13,602 nucleotides of DNA from a bacterium (GTDB lineage Bacteria > JAHJDO01), in NCBI GenBank assembly GCA_023129655.1, contig JAGMBN010000023.1, forward strand, positions 1-13,602, given 5' to 3'. The first letter of the stretch is position 1. The number at the start of each line of letters is the position of its first letter. Positions 1 through 6,488 of this stretch are shown piece by piece. The translations under genes and the position numbers were made by a program. The notes under the pieces are model-generated. The model ran no database searches, was not told the DNA's origin, and saw only the letters and a program-made list of their open reading frames with translations.

Positions 1-650
1 GGAGCCATTGCATTTGGCAGGATATGACGAAAGATAATTCTCATATTGCTTGCGCCCATTATTTTCGCTGCTTGTGTGAATTCACGTTCTTTAAGACTAA
101 GGAACTCTCCTCTGACAAGCCTTGCAATGCCCATCCAGCTGGTTAAGCCGATAATTATCATTATATTGGTTATACATGGTTTTGTTATTGCTACAATTGC
201 CAGAATAAGGAAAAAACTCGGAAAGCAGAGCATAATATCAACGAATCTCATTAAGACTGAATCGGTTCTTTTCCCGTAATATCCTGCAATGGACCCAATA
301 AAAATGCCTATTATGATTGAAATACCTGTTGCTACGAATCCTACCTTAATAGATACACGCGTACCCCATATTATCCTTGATAGCACATCGCGGCCCAGGC
401 CATCAGTTCCAAGAATATGATTGTTTTCAAAAGGTTTTAAAAATATATCATCTACGTTTATTTTATTTGGATCGTATGGCGATAGAACAGGCGCAAAAAT
501 ACCGACAAAGAACATTGTTAAGATAATAATTATGCCGAAAAGAGCAAGTCTATTAGGGCAGGGGCAAGCCCTGCCCCTACGTTTTCTCGATTTCCACATT
601 GTAGGGGCGGGGCTTGCCCCTGCCCGTTTCTTAAATTTAACGTTTTTCAT
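1..650 (-). CDS. Dipeptide/oligopeptide ABC transporter permease, DppC/OppC family (partial, with in-frame REP insert)
   Basis: Inner-membrane permease subunit of a peptide-type ABC importer, partner of the permease encoded just upstream. The 216 visible residues run off the window end, so the C terminus is missing. Family marks are the first membrane helix (about residues 34-56), GTDGLGRDVLSRIIWGTRVS at 81-100, a helix at about 103-125, and the EAA loop that docks on the ATPase (about 189-212, EREFTQAAKIMGAS). The ATG at 650 overlaps the end of the upstream permease gene by 14 nt, as expected for a coupled pair. Residues 9-32 (from RAGASPAPT to CPCP) are not permease sequence. They are the translation of an inverted REP pair inserted in frame between MKNVKFKK and NRLALFG, leaving the reading frame open. 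An internal ATG at codon 18 could also initiate. Substrate cannot be predicted; nickel and peptide importers share this fold. Confidence 0.93.
   Translation of the reverse strand, partial: MKNVKFKKRAGASPAPTMWKSRKRRGRACPCPNRLALFGIIIILTMFFVGIFAPVLSPYDPNKINVDDIFLKPFENNHILGTDGLGRDVLSRIIWGTRVSIKVGFVATGISIIIGIFIGSIAGYYGKRTDSVLMRFVDIMLCFPSFFLILAIVAITKPCITNIMIIIGLTSWMGIARLVRGEFLSLKEREFTQAAKIMGASNMRIIFRHILPNAMA
556..625. repeat. REPIN: two inverted REP-like palindromes inside a coding sequence
   Basis: Two 25-bp arms, 556-580 and 601-625, are inverted copies of each other with 24 of 25 matches, separated by 20 bp. Each arm is itself a hairpin (GGGCAGGG pairing with CCCTGCCC around GCAAG) and has GTAG or CTAC at its foot, the tetranucleotide type recognised by RAYT transposases. 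The pair lies wholly inside the DppC-like permease gene and is read through in frame. Similar but degenerate copies lie in and beside the RAYT gene of this window. Confidence 0.9.
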
Positions 651-1614
651 ATTTTATCCTCGGATCAACTATCCCATAACATATATCCGCTATGAGGTTA
701 CCAATTAATGTAAGCCCCGCTCCCATAGTAAGAATTCCCATTATAACAGGATAGTCTCTGGACATTGCAGATTGAAAGAATAATCTGCCCATACCGGGAA
801 TTGCAAATATGTTCTCTATAATAACACTGCCTCCGATCAAACCCGGCACGGAAAGACCCAAAATAGTGATAAGAGGTATTATGGCGTTCTTTAAACCGTG
901 TTTGTAAATGACCCGAAATTCGCTCAAGCCTTTTGCTCGCGCTGTTCTTATATAGTCCTGATTCAGCACTTCAAGCATATTTGATCTCATATATCTGGAC
1001 ATACCTGCAATGCCTCCAAACGCGCCTATAAAAACAGGCATTATGAGATGTCTGCCAAAGTCAGTCAGTCTTTGGAAATAACTCATTTGGTCATAGTTCA
1101 TTGAGTGAAGTCCTGAAATAGGAAGCCAGCCGAGTTTTATACTGAAAAAAATGATAAGAAGTAGCGCAAGCCAGAATGACGGCATTGAAAAACCGATAAA
1201 TACGAATACTGTTGAGCATCTGTCAAACCATGAATGCCGTTTTGTGGCTGATGCAATTCCCACAGGTATTGCAATAAGAAGTATAAATATAATTGATAGC
1301 ACATTGATCATCAGAGTTATAGGAAGTGTTTCCATGATTTTTGAACGCACAGACCTGTGGTCTGTAAAGGATGTGCCAAAATCAAGATGGATTATTCTTT
1401 TAAGCCATGCAGCATACTGGACATGCAGCGGTTTGTCCAGGCCGTATAGTTTTTCCAGTCTTTTTCTTGTTTGCTGGGATATTTTAGGGTTAAGCTGTGT
1501 CTGAAGGTCTGTTGGCTTGCCTGGCGCAAGGTGTATTACTGAGAAGGTAATTATGCTTATGCCTAAGAGAAGCGGAATGATGCCAAGCAGGCGTCTGAGT
1601 ATGTAATTACCCAT
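637..1614 (-). CDS. Dipeptide/oligopeptide ABC transporter permease, DppB/OppB family
   Basis: Inner-membrane permease of a peptide-type ABC importer, 325 aa, the usual length for the family. It opens with the typical YILRRLLGIIPLLLGISIITF helix (about residues 4-28), followed by a periplasmic segment with YGLDKPLHVQYAAWL (57-71) and LDFGTSF (77-83). Helices follow at about 98-122, 133-160, 188-205, 244-265 and 288-315. The EAA loop, QDYIRTARAKGLSEFRVIYKHG (about 219-240), contacts the ATPase. The ATG at 1614 overlaps the end of the epimerase gene by 8 nt, and the stop at 637 lies inside the next permease gene, so epimerase, this gene and the next are probably one transcript. No solute-binding protein or ATPase gene is visible here; they would lie beyond the low-coordinate end if present. 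Substrate is not predictable. Confidence 0.95.
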   Translation of the reverse strand: MGNYILRRLLGIIPLLLGISIITFSVIHLAPGKPTDLQTQLNPKISQQTRKRLEKLYGLDKPLHVQYAAWLKRIIHLDFGTSFTDHRSVRSKIMETLPITLMINVLSIIFILLIAIPVGIASATKRHSWFDRCSTVFVFIGFSMPSFWLALLLIIFFSIKLGWLPISGLHSMNYDQMSYFQRLTDFGRHLIMPVFIGAFGGIAGMSRYMRSNMLEVLNQDYIRTARAKGLSEFRVIYKHGLKNAIIPLITILGLSVPGLIGGSVIIENIFAIPGMGRLFFQSAMSRDYPVIMGILTMGAGLTLIGNLIADICYGIVDPRIKYEKR

Positions 1615-2527
1615 TTTTTCTGAAGAATTCTACTGTTTTCTCAAACCCCTTGTCCAAGCTGATACGAGCTTCCCATGAAAGAGCTTTTTGCGCTTTGTCA
1701 AAGGATAAGATGCTTCGTTTAAGGTCTCCTTCTCTGGCTGGCCCATATTCGCAATCTTTTGGGAAATCTATTATGCGCTTTAGCGTATCAAATACTTCCT
1801 TGACATCCGTTCCCCTGGACGTTCCTATATTGAAAGCTCCGCATATATCATGGTTAAGAGCTGACATATTGGCTGAAACAATATCATCAACATACACGTA
1901 ATCTCTAACGCAGTCGCCTCTACCGAATATCATCGGAGTTTTGCCTGTCAGCATTGCTTTTATAAATATAGCCACAACCCCGCCTTCTCCATGCGGATCC
2001 TGACGCGGACCATAGACGTTTCCATATCGCAAAGCTATGTATGGAAGATTATATTCATGCTTATAGAACGAGAGATAGTATTCAGTTGAAAGTTTTGAAA
2101 CTCCGTATGGGGAAAGCGGACAGAATGGCTCGTTTTCTGTTGTGGGCGAGTTTTCCGCCTCTCCGTAAACAGTTCCTCCTGAAGAAGCAAAAACCAGTTT
2201 CTTCACGTTATATTTTACACAGTTCTGCAGGATATTAAGTACTCCCAATATATTAACGTCCGCGTCAAAAATCGGTTTCTTCATTGATACCGCAACACTC
2301 ATCTGCGCAGCGTGATGCACAACGCAATCAGGTTTTTCCTTTTTGAATACATGTTCCAGTTCTTTACTGCGGATATCAAGGTTGTAGAATGCCACTTTTG
2401 AATTAATATTTTCTTCTTTCCCTGTTGAGAGATTATCCACTATCACAACCTGATGTCCTTCATTAATCAATTTATCCGCAATATGCGAACCTATAAATCC
2501 CGCTCCGCCTGTTACTAATATTTTCAT
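1607..2527 (-). CDS. NAD-dependent nucleotide-sugar epimerase/dehydratase (UDP-glucose 4-epimerase-like SDR)
   Basis: Extended short-chain dehydrogenase of 306 aa, expected to epimerise or otherwise modify a nucleotide-activated sugar in the cytoplasm. The NAD-binding Rossmann motif GGAGFIG is at residues 7-13, with an acidic D31 ending the second strand as in NAD-preferring members. The active site shows SSGGTVYGE (115-123) and the Tyr-x3-Lys pair Y141/K145 in SPYGVSK. RYGNVYGPRQDP (167-178) and RDYVYVDD (208-215) are the substrate-domain motifs of GalE-like epimerases. UDP-glucose, UDP-GlcNAc and GDP/TDP-sugar enzymes cannot be separated by eye. The ATG at 2527 has a Shine-Dalgarno (AGGGGG, 5 nt upstream) donated by the 42-bp repeat directly before it. 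An extended -10 element lies further upstream. It overlaps the permease gene by 8 nt, though a functional tie to peptide import is not obvious. Confidence 0.92.
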   Translation of the reverse strand: MKILVTGGAGFIGSHIADKLINEGHQVVIVDNLSTGKEENINSKVAFYNLDIRSKELEHVFKKEKPDCVVHHAAQMSVAVSMKKPIFDADVNILGVLNILQNCVKYNVKKLVFASSGGTVYGEAENSPTTENEPFCPLSPYGVSKLSTEYYLSFYKHEYNLPYIALRYGNVYGPRQDPHGEGGVVAIFIKAMLTGKTPMIFGRGDCVRDYVYVDDIVSANMSALNHDICGAFNIGTSRGTDVKEVFDTLKRIIDFPKDCEYGPAREGDLKRSILSFDKAQKALSWEARISLDKGFEKTVEFFRKNG

Positions 2528-2568
2528 AACATCCCCCTGAATCCCCCTTCAAAGGGGGACTTTTTATT
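2527..2568. repeat. 42-bp palindromic repeat, copy 1
   Basis: Identical in 41 of 42 positions to 6184-6225. The core is a hairpin, TCCCCCTT pairing with AAGGGGGA around a 2-nt loop, with a second GGGGGA block and T-rich flank. Read on the minus strand it ends with GGGGGATGTTA directly at the epimerase start, so it provides the Shine-Dalgarno and the A of the ATG. It is probably a dispersed non-autonomous element. Confidence 0.85.
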
Positions 2569-2588
2569 CGTGCATTTTAATTTTTGTG

Positions 2589-2597
2589 ATTATAGCA
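2589..2597 (-). promoter_or_regulatory. Extended -10 promoter element before the epimerase-permease operon
   Basis: On the minus strand the sequence reads TGCTATAAT, a perfect extended -10 hexamer, about 60 nt before the epimerase ATG. No good -35 sits at 17 nt (TTTAAG), which the TGn extension could compensate for. It is bracketed by inverted arms TTTGTGA (minus strand, 2620-2626) and TCACAAA (minus strand, 2583-2589), which may be an operator. It falls in the 122-nt gap after the radical SAM gene, so the epimerase and permeases may be transcribed apart from the lipid cluster. Confidence 0.5.
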
Positions 2598-2649
2598 TAA
2601 AGAATATATCTCTTAAATGTCACAAATGTAATTAGGGTAATGCGCGCGC

Positions 2650-4119
2650 TCATATCTTATGCCAGATTTTTATTTCTCCTCTGGCAAGCACATCGCTGCC
2701 TCGTGATACAGTCCCTTTAATAATGCCAAAGCCGCCATACTTTGCGTATTTATGAACTGATATTTTTAATGTGTCTCCAACATGCGCTTTTCCTAATATC
2801 TCAAGTTTTTTCGCTCCAAGCAGGAATCCCTCCTGCGCCGGTTTGGATGCACCCATATGTTTAAATCCGCTCAGAGCTGCTATTGCCTGGGCAATCATTT
2901 CAAGATACGCAGCCTCGTCAAGCAAACCGGTTTCGTCAATAAACAGCATATCTTTTGATAATGTTACGGTTACATCTGCTGTGCGCTCAGCAACTTTCAC
3001 CAGTGTATCAATAATTCGCATTGGCGATTTCTGCGGAATTAGTTCTTCAACTGCAATTGGCAAACGAACAATTTCATCCTGCTTGTCAGCATTCTTCCAG
3101 CACAAAGGGTCAGATGCAAGATAATCGCCTGTCAGCTGGTATGCTGCTCCGCGGCATCCGTAACATTCGTTTGATTTTTTGCACGTATGGCAAGGTCCCT
3201 TTATTGTCTCATGATAATTTCTAAGATCATGGATAACCTCACTGTCTTTTATAATATCCCCAAGCTTTTGCTCCCGTATGTTTCCCACCGGTATAGTTAC
3301 TCCAACACACGGCATAACATATCCTTGAGAAGTAACAAGACATGAAAACTGGTGACGCAGACATCTGTTCCCTACCAAAGAAGGCTGAGGCTCCCAGAAG
3401 TATCCATAGCGTGTACGATCAATTTCAGCAATTTTGCAAAAGAGATCATACACCTTTTGAGGTTCAACATTTAACCAGTCGTTCTGTTTGATATTTCCCT
3501 GTGGAGTGATCATCTCAAAATATGGAATAATATTTTGGTCTCGCAGCCATTTCCACATGTCCACTAGTCTATCAATATTCTTAGAGCATATAATAGTGCT
3601 GACTGCCAGAAATGTTTCTCCAGAAGGTCGTCTTGCCTGCTTTAGATTGTGAAATGCTTCCTGAATAATCTTGAACGCTCCTTTTTTCCCGGCAAGCATA
3701 TCCTGAGTATGCCCATTAAACGTGTTCATTTTTAGAACTACATTTACTCCATAGTCAAATAACTGCTTTGCTATATCAGCAGTAATATTAGAACCATTGG
3801 TAAACATCTCTACTCCAAGATGATGCGTCCTGATAAACTTGATCATTTCCATAATATGCGGATATATCATCGGCTCTCCGCCGAGAATAATAATCTTTTT
3901 TGCTCCAAGCTCCTGCGCTTGTAGAATAACATCGTGAATTTCTTCTACGGTCAACTCGTTTTCAAGAGAAGAATTCTCCTGTATATAACAATATGGGCAA
4001 CGGAAATTACAACGCAGACTGGGTTCAATTTCAAGGGAAAGAAGCCTGCTATTGCATACTGCATCCTCAATCTCTTCTCGTGCAAATTCAAAATTTGGTA
4101 TTGGGCTATGACAACTCAC
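2650..4119 (-). CDS. Radical SAM/SPASM protein fused to a C-terminal ApeP-like hotdog dehydratase domain
   Basis: A 489-aa two-domain protein. Residues about 25-340 are a radical SAM enzyme: CNFRCPYC (C37, C41, C44) binds the catalytic 4Fe-4S cluster, GGEP (80-83) is the SAM-binding motif, and a SPASM-type auxiliary cluster region has C253, C260, C271, C310, C313, C319, C322 and C340. Residues about 353-489 are a hotdog fold like the aryl-polyene dehydratase ApeP and FabZ: PQKSPMRIID (362-371), LEMIAQAIAALSG (406-418) and GFLLGAKKLEI (431-441). The catalytic His expected in the first motif (PHxxPM) is Gln363; Glu407 is kept. The start is GTG at 4119, 4 nt after the ligase stop; no other start precedes the Cys motif. 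The fusion ties radical chemistry to an ACP-bound intermediate by inference. Anaerobic, cytoplasmic action is expected. The substrate is unknown. Confidence 0.88.
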   Translation of the reverse strand: MSCHSPIPNFEFAREEIEDAVCNSRLLSLEIEPSLRCNFRCPYCYIQENSSLENELTVEEIHDVILQAQELGAKKIIILGGEPMIYPHIMEMIKFIRTHHLGVEMFTNGSNITADIAKQLFDYGVNVVLKMNTFNGHTQDMLAGKKGAFKIIQEAFHNLKQARRPSGETFLAVSTIICSKNIDRLVDMWKWLRDQNIIPYFEMITPQGNIKQNDWLNVEPQKVYDLFCKIAEIDRTRYGYFWEPQPSLVGNRCLRHQFSCLVTSQGYVMPCVGVTIPVGNIREQKLGDIIKDSEVIHDLRNYHETIKGPCHTCKKSNECYGCRGAAYQLTGDYLASDPLCWKNADKQDEIVRLPIAVEELIPQKSPMRIIDTLVKVAERTADVTVTLSKDMLFIDETGLLDEAAYLEMIAQAIAALSGFKHMGASKPAQEGFLLGAKKLEILGKAHVGDTLKISVHKYAKYGGFGIIKGTVSRGSDVLARGEIKIWHKI

Positions 4120-4123
4120 TGTT

Positions 4124-5422
4124 TCACTGTCTTTTATCTATAAAGCGAATTGGTTTTCGCGATTTTGAAGTGTATACCTTCTGTTTAATGGTTTCTGAAT
4201 CAGCAATTATTACCTCAGGTTTTACTCTCAAACGCGCTCGTAGTTTGTCCTGTATCATATCTGCAGTTAATGATGCATCATTAACCGATATAGTAATCTC
4301 TATGATATCTGAAAGCTCGATTTCTCTGGATACTGTCACATAATAGTCATCTATTCCATCAATTTCTTCCAATGCAGTGTATATTGCCTGTGGATACAGA
4401 CTCGTTCCTTTGATCTTCATCATTTGTTTTTTCCTTCCAAGAATTGGACCCAATCTGGAAGAAAATCGTCCACAAGAGCATTGTTCATTAATCAGAAAAC
4501 TTACATCGCCTGTCTTAAACCGTATTAGCGGCATTCCTTCTACCGCCATTGGCGTTACAACGATCTCTCCTATATTGCCAGGAGAAAGGACTGTGCCGTT
4601 TTCATCAATGATCTCTATAATTGCAAGGTCAGGAAGAAGATGTCCTCCTTGCTGAGCAGTACATTCGCAGAAGGTAGTCACAGTCTCAGAAGAAGCGTAT
4701 GTGGAAAAAGCCTGCGCCTGCCATATGCTCTGCAGTTCATCCCCTACCTTTAACAATTCAAGATTTTCTCCGCGTAATGGTTCTCCAATACAAACCAGTT
4801 TAGACACAGCGGTTTTCTTAGGATTTATTCCGTTTTCCTTTAAGTATAAACCCAGTTTCCTCAGAAAACTCGGAACTCCGATGAGAACTGTAGGATTCAT
4901 TTGTTTTATAATCTGCAGATGGCTTTCAAGACTGTTATGCCCGTTTCTAATAGCTGCTGCGCCAACATTGCGTATCCCAAGAAAATACGCCAGGCCTGCA
5001 ATAAAACAGCGATCCATTGTGCATGTTAGCAACACTGTATCATTGGAAGTCAGGCCGCATCCTGTAAACGCTCTTTCCTCATTATAGGCCAGCCGCTTTA
5101 AATCATAATCAGTATACATCATCCTGATCGGTCTGCCTGTTGTTCCTGAAGATAAAACAATATCAACAATCCTATCAGAAGTGACTGCGCAAAAATCCTT
5201 GTTGTTTTGCTCAATATCGGATTTTTCAGTAAAGGGAAGTTTAGATAATTGACCAATCGTTATATTACTGCATTCAGCTCTGACATTCTTCAGCAACCTG
5301 CTGTAAAAAGGAGAATGTTTGATACAGTACGCAATGTGTTCCTGCAACTGCCCTTCCTGAATCTTTCTGATTTCTTCAAGGGAACTAAATGCTATATCAC
5401 GATAGCAGTATAAATCTCTCAT
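4124..5422 (-). CDS. Adenylate-forming acyl/aryl ligase, PaaK-like (acyl-ACP or acyl-CoA ligase)
   Basis: ANL-superfamily enzyme of 432 aa, close in length and layout to phenylacetate-CoA ligase. It would activate a carboxylic acid as the acyl-adenylate and pass it to CoA or to the phosphopantetheine of the ACP encoded two genes upstream. Motifs are the P-loop SSGTTGRP (91-98), TYASSET (241-247), RFKTGD (301-306) and the hinge region GRKKQMMKIKGTSLYP (329-344). A basic C-terminal segment, KSRKPIRF (420-427), would hold the catalytic Lys. A CSCGR motif (315-319) sits where PaaK relatives carry their cysteines. The ATG overlaps the acyltransferase stop as ATGA, and the radical SAM gene follows after 4 nt, so the three are translationally coupled. 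In aryl-polyene clusters the equivalent ligase loads the starter, hence the inferred role here. Whether the acid is aromatic or aliphatic cannot be read from the sequence. Confidence 0.88.
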   Translation of the reverse strand: MRDLYCYRDIAFSSLEEIRKIQEGQLQEHIAYCIKHSPFYSRLLKNVRAECSNITIGQLSKLPFTEKSDIEQNNKDFCAVTSDRIVDIVLSSGTTGRPIRMMYTDYDLKRLAYNEERAFTGCGLTSNDTVLLTCTMDRCFIAGLAYFLGIRNVGAAAIRNGHNSLESHLQIIKQMNPTVLIGVPSFLRKLGLYLKENGINPKKTAVSKLVCIGEPLRGENLELLKVGDELQSIWQAQAFSTYASSETVTTFCECTAQQGGHLLPDLAIIEIIDENGTVLSPGNIGEIVVTPMAVEGMPLIRFKTGDVSFLINEQCSCGRFSSRLGPILGRKKQMMKIKGTSLYPQAIYTALEEIDGIDDYYVTVSREIELSDIIEITISVNDASLTADMIQDKLRARLRVKPEVIIADSETIKQKVYTSKSRKPIRFIDKRQ

Positions 5423-6177
5423 GCCACATCCTCCATAGCAGCAAGCTCTTTAGCTATTATATCACGCACTTTGTTTTTAAGCTTAAACGCTCCTAAATCC
5501 TTGTACTGTTCCCATTCGAGACATGGCAATTTGTGCATCTTGATTATTCCCTGATGCAGGAGAAGCGATCTGCGTGGAGGGATATTCTCATTTCCAGAGA
5601 TACATATAGGTATAATTGGACATTGCACTTGCAAGGCAACGCGAAAGATTGAGCTGTGAAACTGTCCAATTTTCTTGTCTGCAGAACGTGTTCCTTCAGG
5701 AAACGCAGCAATGGAAACTCCTTGCCTGAGCAGCTCACATGCTCTACGAGAGAACTCATCAAACGGCATCTCGTTGATACTTAAATAACCTGCAAGTTTG
5801 GCTATCAGACCAATGACAGGTATTTTAAACGGCCAGGTATTAACTATCTGAATACACTCATGGGGCATACACGGTAAAGCAAGCAAAAAACCATCTGAAA
5901 ATGACCGGTGGTTACAAACGAAAATATAGGGACCGAGGATATTGATTTCGGATCTATTTTTATATTGAATTCTCGCTACCGGCAACAAGATAATTTTAAT
6001 AATACCGAGCGCCCACCACCCGATTGTGATACGAATCCGCTTCATTGTATTGCGATGAGATAAAAACAAACTAAGAAAAGCAACAAACAGACTTAAAACA
6101 GGAATGCTAATCGCAGAAAACGATAAGAACAGTGTATAAAACACTATGTTAAAATATATCAGCTTTAAGGTCTTCAT
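5419..6177 (-). CDS. PlsC-type lysophospholipid acyltransferase-like protein
   Basis: Membrane-associated glycerolipid-type acyltransferase. Hydrophobic helices near the N terminus (about residues 4-40 and 50-70) anchor it. Catalytic block I is NHRSFSDG with the His-x4-Asp pair (H90, D95 from the ATG at 6177), block III-like FPEGTRS is at 159-165, and PIIPICISG is at 187-195. It would transfer an acyl group, probably the ACP-bound product of this cluster, to a lysophospholipid or other acceptor; LPLAT-like proteins also occur in aryl-polyene and flexirubin clusters. I prefer the ATG at 6177 over the one at 6189: the 42-bp repeat places AAGGGGG about 12 nt before 6177, but only 1 nt before 6189, which is too close. 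The start at 6189 would add four residues. The stop overlaps the ligase start as ATGA. Confidence 0.88.
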   Translation of the reverse strand: MKTLKLIYFNIVFYTLFLSFSAISIPVLSLFVAFLSLFLSHRNTMKRIRITIGWWALGIIKIILLPVARIQYKNRSEINILGPYIFVCNHRSFSDGFLLALPCMPHECIQIVNTWPFKIPVIGLIAKLAGYLSINEMPFDEFSRRACELLRQGVSIAAFPEGTRSADKKIGQFHSSIFRVALQVQCPIIPICISGNENIPPRRSLLLHQGIIKMHKLPCLEWEQYKDLGAFKLKNKVRDIIAKELAAMEDVA

Positions 6178-6183
6178 TTCAAT

Positions 6184-6225
6184 TAACATCCCCCTTAATC
6201 CCCCTTCAAAGGGGGACTTTTTATT
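6184..6225. repeat. 42-bp palindromic repeat, copy 2
   Basis: Differs from 2527-2568 at one position. It fills the ACP-acyltransferase junction: the ACP stop TAA (6223-6221) lies inside it, and its other end supplies AAGGGGG upstream of the acyltransferase start. The same core hairpin (TCCCCCTT with AAGGGGGA) is present. The CCCCC strand can pair with either of two G5 blocks in the minus-strand RNA, so one pairing leaves the Shine-Dalgarno-like block free and the other covers it. Confidence 0.85.
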
Positions 6226-6487
6226 TCAGAGGCTTTTTTTCTTCACTTTTTAAAATAAGAACAAATTTGTAAACATCTTCAAGTGTCCGAATGTCTCTGA
6301 CTCGTTGATCAGCGCGTATTTTAATGCCAAATTTCTGCTGCAAGGCAACGACCAGATCAACAACATCCAGACTGTCCAAGCCCAGATCTTCAAAAATATT
6401 CGCTTGCGGTAAAAGTTCCTCTTTTTTAATCTCAAAGGATTCCTCAAATACCTGATTTATTTTATCTATGACTTCCTGTTTATCCAT
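6221..6487 (-). CDS. Acyl carrier protein
   Basis: An 88-aa acidic carrier protein. The phosphopantetheine site is the Ser in LGLDSLDVVDLVVALQ, S39, within the standard DSL motif, and FGIKI follows as in fatty-acid and polyketide ACPs. It is expected to carry the growing chain between ketosynthase, ketoreductase and the hotdog domain, and to receive the starter from the ligase. The ATG at 6487 comes 1 nt after the Fic stop. Its Shine-Dalgarno GGAGG, 8 nt away, is made by the last Fic codons, so translation may depend on read-through of Fic or on this embedded site. It lies next to cluster enzymes rather than housekeeping fab genes, suggesting a dedicated carrier. The stop codon falls inside the 42-bp repeat. 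Confidence 0.95.
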   Translation of the reverse strand: MDKQEVIDKINQVFEESFEIKKEELLPQANIFEDLGLDSLDVVDLVVALQQKFGIKIRADQRVRDIRTLEDVYKFVLILKSEEKKPLK

Positions 6488-6488
6488 T

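Noticed and set aside
556..625. CRISPR array
   Set aside because: The repeats are inverted, not direct, occur as a single pair, and have RAYT-type feet; no array or cas gene is present anywhere in the window.
421..708. Plus-strand ORF of 95 codons with GAGLAPARFLN
   Set aside because: It is the antisense reading of the permease genes across the REP pair; such peptides are common artefacts of this repeat. Other plus-strand ORFs in the window (for example 1151-1504, 2771-3124, 4701-5087) are likewise shadows of clear minus-strand genes.
2540..2568. Possible plus-strand intrinsic terminator (GC-rich hairpin followed by CTTTTTATT)
   Set aside because: It is part of the 42-bp repeat, occurs again at 6197-6225 between coupled genes, and there is no plus-strand gene for it to terminate. 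On the minus strand no U-run follows the stem.
2583..2626. CRP-like site from TGTGA and TCACA halves
   Set aside because: The halves are about 30 nt apart instead of the 6 nt required, so a CRP dimer would not recognise them as one site.
5544..5762. Minus-strand 72-codon ORF inside the acyltransferase gene, and similarly 6250-6447 inside ACP and 11045-11308 inside GNAT
   Set aside because: They lie wholly inside well-supported genes in another frame and show no recognisable domain or ribosome-binding site.
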